Of a DNA stretch of 64,000 nucleotides, positions 60,688-64,000 are shown in pieces. The translations under genes were made by a program, and so were the position numbers. Origin of the DNA: Spodoptera frugiperda (taxonomy: Eukaryota; Arthropoda; Insecta; Lepidoptera; Noctuidae); NCBI RefSeq assembly GCF_023101765.2, contig NC_064212.1, forward strand, positions 3,224,001 through 3,288,000. The letters run 5' to 3'. How positions within the stretch are numbered: the stretch's first letter is position 1; the number at the start of each line of letters is the position of its first letter. The notes beneath the pieces are model-generated. The model saw only the letters and a list, made by a program, of their open reading frames with translations, was not told where the DNA came from and did no database searches.

Positions 60688-61376
60688 ATGAGACACGATA
60701 GGGGTATATCTTGTGTAGTTTATGTTGGCTTATAAATGTACGTATGTAAATCATTCACACCTCGCCCTCACGACCAATCAACAAGCCAGTCACTTTTATA
60801 TGGATTATCGAAATCTACTTTAAATAATAACTTGATCCTTTCATTCCTTTCAAACTAAGCTCATTACAGGTTCATTACACACTTAATAATATTTTCAAAA
60901 CACAAAACCTGTTTCAAAACACACACGCAATATTACAAGCGGTATTAAGGTATGAATAATTCGGGTCTCGTCGCAAAAATAATAAAAACTTCTTGACAAC
61001 CCTTGACTAAATAAACTGGATGGATTTCGCGACAACCTTTTTATTGCGGGTGGCCTCAAGTCAATTCACACCTTACTGCTTTAGAAATAAGGTGTATTCG
61101 TTTGTTTCTGGGTGGTATTTTGATGTGGGATTTGTGAGTCAATAAATTATATTGGAGCTAAAGTTTTGGATGATATTATAGGGTCTGTTTTGACTGGACG
61201 CAATTAATGCATTCCTCATAAGAGGATTAGTTCGCGGTTTTGTAAAAAAACTTGGCAACTTCGGGTCTTACTCGTTAAAGGTACTTGGTAGCAACAATGT
61301 TACTTACTTATTTAATTTGAACGTAGAAAAAGTGTTTTCAGAACTCTTATATTACTTATTTAGTAAACATACAGTC
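60688..61376. other. noncoding stretch
   Basis: AT-rich; nothing recognised. Confidence 0.5.
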
Positions 61377-61534
61377 TTTTTTTTTGAGGCAGGGAATGTC
61401 AACCATTGACTTCTCTCACCTTGAGCGAAGTGAGAGGGAGTCTCATACTCTTGCTGACTAAAAACCACGCCGTTCCTACTCCTGCTTTTCGAGCCGGAGC
61501 CTCGATAACCCGCTAGATAGTCCGCAGCTCTGGA
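61377..61534 (-). mobile_element. R1 SINE-like retroposon with A-tail
   Basis: Minus copy whose 3' end is a T run on plus (about 61376-61385). Flanks share ACAGTCT on both sides (about 61371 and 61545), a possible short target duplication. Confidence 0.85.
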
Positions 61535-62005
61535 TTACAATACACAGTCTAGAAACGCATTACACGTTTTTAAAATGCAAATTACCTATAAAATTACGCA
61601 AAATGCCACCACGTCCAGTAATACATATCTTATTCCATTAAATATAAAATTCCTATAAAACATACCATTACTAAACTGCTTTGTAAAACATTAACGCAAT
61701 GAGACCATAAAATTATTTTTATTAAATATTAAAATAATTATAGATAACTAACTATAACGAACTTGTAAAACTGTTTATTAGTGCGCAGTTAATTCTATAA
61801 GTAACCCGTTTAGTTAGCAAGGATATAAATTAAGTGCCCGAGTAATATAGGCAAACATATAAGTCATAACTATGTTTTATGGACTTTATGTTTCATAACT
61901 TAATGTTCGAATTTGAATAACACTGGTCGTAAACTTGAGAACTAGTGTTTGGAATGTAATTTTAGTACTTATTTTGCATTTTATTTCCTTTTTTATATGA
62001 GACTA

Positions 62006-62212
62006 ACTATTGGCCGCGAAATCGTCCGCGTAGAATAATGACTTGGGACAGATTTTGGGTTTATTATATATTTGTAAAAAGGCTTTTATCTAAAATAAAA
62101 GTAGCCTAAGATATTTCTTAATATATCCGTTACTTGCCAATAGAGTCCAGTCAAAATCGGTACAACCATTACCGAGATTAGCCGGAACAAACAGATATAC
62201 AAAAATCGTATG
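62006..62212 (+). repeat. T1 LINE-tail-like repeat
   Basis: GGCCGCGAAATCGTCCGCG, AAAGTAGCCTAAGATATTTC, CAGTCAAAATCGGTACAACC. Confidence 0.7.
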
Positions 62213-62223
62213 TATTATTCATC

Positions 62224-62276
62224 AACGCGCTCTCGTTTCGATTTCGTTAAACGTAAAGCAAACTCGTATTAAGGGT
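62224..62276. repeat. F3 MITE right half
   Basis: AACGCGCTCTCGTTTCGATT through AACGTAAAGCAAACTCGTAT and TAAGGG, the right end of F3; the left half is absent and T1 lies directly to the left. Confidence 0.75.
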
Positions 62277-63449
62277 GCGAGTGTTTTTAATCTGTTTCCT
62301 AGAGCGAATTAAGAATCTTTTTTAACACGAAAAACAACTATCAGCTATGAGCATTGAGCAAATAAGCATCAACATTTATGTGAAAATATTTGAGCAAGAC
62401 AAAACAATGGTGGACAATGAACAACTGACTTACATTCCCATGCAACAATGCAAAGCAAAAAACTGAAAATATAATACTAAGCGGATCTTCGGTACATCAT
62501 ATTCCATTACTAATGCCTCGCATTGTTCTATTATCCCGTTAATTACGATTCTAAGAGGGTATTGTTCCGAAATCCATATCTTGATATTGTTTGTCATAAA
62601 AACGGGAACATTTCCCATTGGATTGTTTTATTTATTCGGTGTTTGTGCTAAGTAGGAAAATCTAAAAGGTGAAAATGGAACGCTCTCAAACGCCCAAAAC
62701 AGGTGATGCAACGAGTTTTATGTTAAATAAATAAGGAATTCAAAGTTTATTTTATGTAATAATAGTTGTAATCAACAGGTTAAGGCTGATGTTGCATTAA
62801 TAATATGGAAACAAAAACGATTCCAATTATAAAAACAAAAAAGAAATTGTAGCGTTTTTCGGGAGCGTTACGTTTACGCATTATGATCGATGAAAAGATT
62901 TGATCACATTTGAATATATCGGTTGGTAGGTGGTGAAAAATTATAGTTGAATTCTAAAATGAAAGGTGATTAAACTGAAATAAGCGAAAAGAGTTACCTA
63001 AGGATGAGATAAAAACTAATTAACCGATATTAATAGACCACATAAGGAAAACCAATCAGACAACGTTGACTCACAAACAGAAACAGCATTTACTTAAACA
63101 ACCCTAACGCCAATTAACTTATCGACGTCAACGACAATTATCAATTGATATTTCTAGCTATAATCCTTAATAGCCAATTACTAGTAAATGAAGAAAATGA
63201 TCTAATTAGTGTCATTGCTTCCACGAAGGTGCGCTTCTTAGCCCTAAAACAATAGGTGTCGACATTTTCCATTTTTCTTTGTTGTTGCTCATAATTTTCC
63301 AGATGATTGATACCTTTGGATTCATTAATGGGTAATTATAAGTGATTAGCATGTTGTCTGATTGCGTAGATGAAGTGAGCCGGATAATCATGGGATGGTT
63401 CAGCAGTGATGGATAAACTAGCGAGTTTTGTCATAAATATGATGTGAAT

Positions 63450-63688
63450 AAGGGGTCTCGGGTTTGAAAGTATCACTGAGCTTTTTTTTCGGTTAATTGA
63501 AAATTTCTCAGTAGTAGCACGGAGTCTGAAACTGTGCCCAGTATATGACAATAGGCTCACCTCCTATTACATGGGACTTATAACACAAATGGTAAAAAGT
63601 GGGTGTATATTGTATAGCCGCATTACGTGCCGTAATGTGCACCTCTGCCTACCCCTTTGGGTATAAAAGGCATGACGTTGCACATATA
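63450..63688 (+). mobile_element. S4 SINE, longest copy
   Basis: Degenerate B box (CGGGTTTGAAAGT), then AATTTCTCAGTAGTAGCACG, GAGTCTGAAACTGTGCCCAG, CCTATTACATGGGACTTATA and GTGCACCTCTGCCTACCCC. Body shared with 31017-31157. Confidence 0.8.
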
Positions 63689-64000
63689 TACGATGTAAAT
63701 GGCATGTGTGTTAGGAACAGCGAAGTGTTTCGCCTAGTGACTAGTGCATCATGCCTAAAATTTTGTCATACTAAGAAAAGATCAATTTAAAATAATTTAG
63801 CCTCATAATAGACGGTCCAAGAACACCATACAATGTTGCAGCAAGACTGGATGTGATAAATGTAAGGCTAAGTAAATTGCCTGAGGGTTTTAAAGGATTG
63901 GAAGAACTTGAATTGGTTGCTAATGTATGTATTTTCAATATGAACCTATTGCCATTATGAAATCAAGTTGTAAAGGAAAGTAAAATGCTTTTCTTTAGGT

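Larger units (their letters stand above)
61535..64000. other. noncoding stretch to the window end
   Basis: T1 (62006-62212), F3 half (62224-62276) and S4 (63450-63688) are listed separately. The rest is AT-rich; frames at 62430-62618, 63336-63560 and 63599-63790 are chance or lie in S4. Confidence 0.5.

Overview
The window looks like AT-rich nuclear DNA from a moth or butterfly, most likely a noctuoid moth. The evidence is one insect developmental gene with spliceosomal introns, plus a dense set of short retroposons and foldback elements of the kinds common in lepidopteran genomes. The order is well supported; the family is a guess from the repeat types. Nothing bacterial, phage or organellar is visible.

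Only one host gene is supported: aristaless (al), on the minus strand. It is a paired-like homeobox gene with Q50 and a C-terminal OAR motif. Four coding exons can be joined exactly: 34119-33887, 32905-32860, 23988-23792 and 23455-23131. They give a 266-residue protein with consistent GT-AG sites and phases. The homeodomain is spread over three exons, one of them only 46 bp. A 5' UTR exon at about 38434-38237 is plausible but unproven. Lepidoptera carry two aristaless paralogues (al1, al2), and the sequence alone does not say which this is.

Layout: 1-23130 is the 3' flank of al. It is noncoding and holds repeats plus several non-repetitive stretches that could be cis-regulatory. 23131-34119 is the coding span, with an 8.9 kb intron that holds SINEs, a MITE and a GC-rich block at about 26395-26740. 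34164-38434 is the probable 5' intron and leader exon. 38435-64000 is upstream intergenic DNA with further repeats, including a 706-bp foldback nested inside a SINE (48821-49526), a ~91-bp tandem array (45150-45618) and a 5'-truncated non-LTR retrotransposon with a frameshifted reverse transcriptase (56429-57690).

Repeat families named here: R1, a ~150-bp SINE-like retroposon with 14 copies, two of them with 13-14 bp target duplications; S2, a tRNA-derived SINE with a perfect B box; S3, the 'ATGGACACCCGAAACACC' element; S4, a second tRNA-headed SINE; S5, a third; T1, the 'AAAATCGGTCCAGCC' LINE-tail-like repeat; and foldback/MITE families F1 (105 bp), F3 (150 bp), F4 (164 bp, TTAA ends), H1 (hAT-like ends), F6 (403 bp) and F7 (706 bp). 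Long gene-free flanks around one patterning transcription factor suggest that most functional sequence here, if any, is cis-regulatory. I saw no clear previously undescribed gene system. The most unusual structures are the nested 706-bp foldback, the head-to-head tRNA-like palindrome at 32015-32058 and the paired ATCGAT palindromes.
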